Source: an uncultured Lachnospira sp.
Lineage (GTDB): Bacteria; Bacillota; Clostridia; Lachnospirales; Lachnospiraceae
Direction of reading: 5' to 3'
DNA length: 64,000 nucleotides
NCBI GenBank assembly: GCA_934343805.1
Contig: CAKRIN010000012.1
Location: forward strand, 1 to 64,000
In this document: positions 63,208-64,000 of the stretch, one piece after another
Numbering within the stretch: the stretch's first letter is position 1
Layout of the letters: every line of letters begins with the position of its first letter
The notes under the pieces: generated by a model
The model's database searches: none
What the model was told of the DNA's origin: nothing
Seen by the model: the letters and a program-made list of their open reading frames with translations, nothing else
Translations under genes and position numbers: made by a program

Positions 63208-64000
63208 TTATGTCTCTATCAAAGCACTGCTCCAGCTAAGCCCAGCCCCAAAGCCTGCAAGAATAAGCTTTCTGCCTTTATCAAAACATCCACTTTTTGC
63301 TAACTCATCAAGTGCTATTGGGATACTTGCCGCTGACGTATTACCATATTCCGCTATGTTTACATAGAACTTATCTTCATGTCCCGGATACTTCTTCTTT
63401 ACATGATTGATAATTCTTTCATTAGCCTGATGACACACAATATAATCTATGTCGTCAAGTGTCATGTCCGATTTTTTCAACACCTCATCAATTCCCTGCT
63501 TAAGAACATCAACCGCAAAACGGAACACCGCATTTCCATTCATCTTTACATATGCATCCTGTACGCCTATACCTCTGCATACAAGTACATCTGTATCACC
63601 TCTTGTGTAATTAATCTGTCTATACATATTGTCAGCCGCTTTTATAAGAACTGCGCCTGCACCATCTCCAAAAAGCACACATGTTGAGCGGTCCGTATAA
63701 TCTAATATCTTAGACATCTGTTCACTGCCAATAAGCAGTATGTATTTATAATCAGTGCTGTTAAACAGTGCCTGTCCAACATTTAATGCATGCAGAAACC
63801 CTGTACATGCACTGCTTAAATCAAACGCAAGTACATTCTCTGCCAGTCCGAGTTCCTTCTGTACAATTGCTGCAGTAGATGGAAATGCATTATCTGCTGT
63901 TGAAGTTGCAACTATAACTGCACCTATTTCAGCAACATCCACACCTGATGCCTCTACCGCTTCATGTGCCGCTCTGACTGCAAGTGATGTAGTATTTTCC
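63208..64000 (-). CDS. fabH: 3-oxoacyl-ACP synthase III (FabH), 5' end outside window
   Basis: Initiates fatty acid synthesis by condensing an acyl-CoA with malonyl-ACP. About 264 residues are inside the window, the frame continuing past the right edge. The active cysteine is in LSSACTGFLHAL, the histidine in VCHQANERI and the asparagine in YGNTSAASIP. The stop at 63208 is 14 nt before fabK. Its start, and any acpP or fabD gene upstream, lie beyond the window. Confidence 0.96.
   Translation of the reverse strand, partial: ENTTSLAVRAAHEAVEASGVDVAEIGAVIVATSTADNAFPSTAAIVQKELGLAENVLAFDLSSACTGFLHALNVGQALFNSTDYKYILLIGSEQMSKILDYTDRSTCVLFGDGAGAVLIKAADNMYRQINYTRGDTDVLVCRGIGVQDAYVKMNGNAVFRFAVDVLKQGIDEVLKKSDMTLDDIDYIVCHQANERIINHVKKKYPGHEDKFYVNIAEYGNTSAASIPIALDELAKSGCFDKGRKLILAGFGAGLSWSSALIET

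Noticed and set aside
1..64000. tRNA, rRNA, insertion sequences, prophage
   Set aside because: I looked for conserved tRNA arm words, transposases and integrases and saw none. A tRNAscan and IS search would confirm.

Overview
The window looks like a chromosomal segment of a low-GC anaerobic Firmicute of the family Lachnospiraceae. The gene set and order (argF, birA, dusB, greA, lysS; FabK-type fatty acid synthesis; YesM/YesN-regulated sugar uptake; PilZ, GGDEF and PilT proteins), AT-rich third codon positions and the protein sequences suggest something close to Lachnospira ([Eubacterium] eligens). That is an inference from recognised sequences, not a database match. I saw no rRNA, tRNA, CRISPR array, prophage or intact insertion sequence. 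Nearly all genes lie on the minus strand.

Layout. 1-6.4 kb: a 46-codon orphan gene, then (on the minus strand) an argF / small membrane protein / birA / DUF6145-like / dusB operon running into a greA-lysS pair that has its own consensus promoter. 6.4-6.73 kb: a 222-nt highly structured intergenic element. 6.7-18.4 kb: SleB-type wall hydrolase with a WalR-like box, an RNA methyltransferase and pfkA, dnaE, a PilZ protein, ftsH and pyrG. 18.4-30 kb: an orphan BlaI/MecI repressor with a visible operator, a phosphopantetheinyl transferase, a K+ channel, an ABC-2 exporter (two permeases and an ATPase), a heterodimeric ABC exporter, FliB and two membrane proteins. 30-34.3 kb: a divergent pair of unknown genes and an amino-acid ABC transporter whose fused substrate-binding domain is circularly permuted. 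34.3-35.0 kb: an intergenic region holding two large hairpins with an identical 21-nt apical loop in opposite orientation. 35-42.4 kb: truA, recQ, a membrane diguanylate cyclase, pilT, nth and an NSS transporter. 42.5-54.5 kb: a maltodextrin-type locus (two solute-binding lipoproteins, two permeases, YesM/YesN two-component system, glycogen/maltodextrin phosphorylase, divergent AraC regulator). 54.5-56 kb: a decamer repeat array and an MqsR-like toxin / Panacea-domain antitoxin pair with a clear promoter-operator. 56-64 kb: DUF4234, DUF2752 and AEC-transporter genes, then a type II fatty acid synthesis operon (fabH, fabK, a second FabK/NMO-family gene, fabG, fabF, fabZ, MarR) cut by the window end at fabH.

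How the genes work together. The carbohydrate block senses (HK/RR), imports (binding proteins and permeases, with an ATPase that must be encoded elsewhere) and phosphorolyses alpha-glucans. The fab block builds acyl chains under a MarR regulator encoded at the end of its own operon. PilZ, GGDEF and PilT genes point to cyclic-di-GMP and type IV pilus functions.

The least explained items are the long-hairpin elements at 6503-6724 and 34439-35014, the permuted binding-protein/permease fusion, the decamer array next to the toxin-antitoxin promoter, and a leader hairpin that buries the ribosome binding site of the main sugar-binding protein gene.
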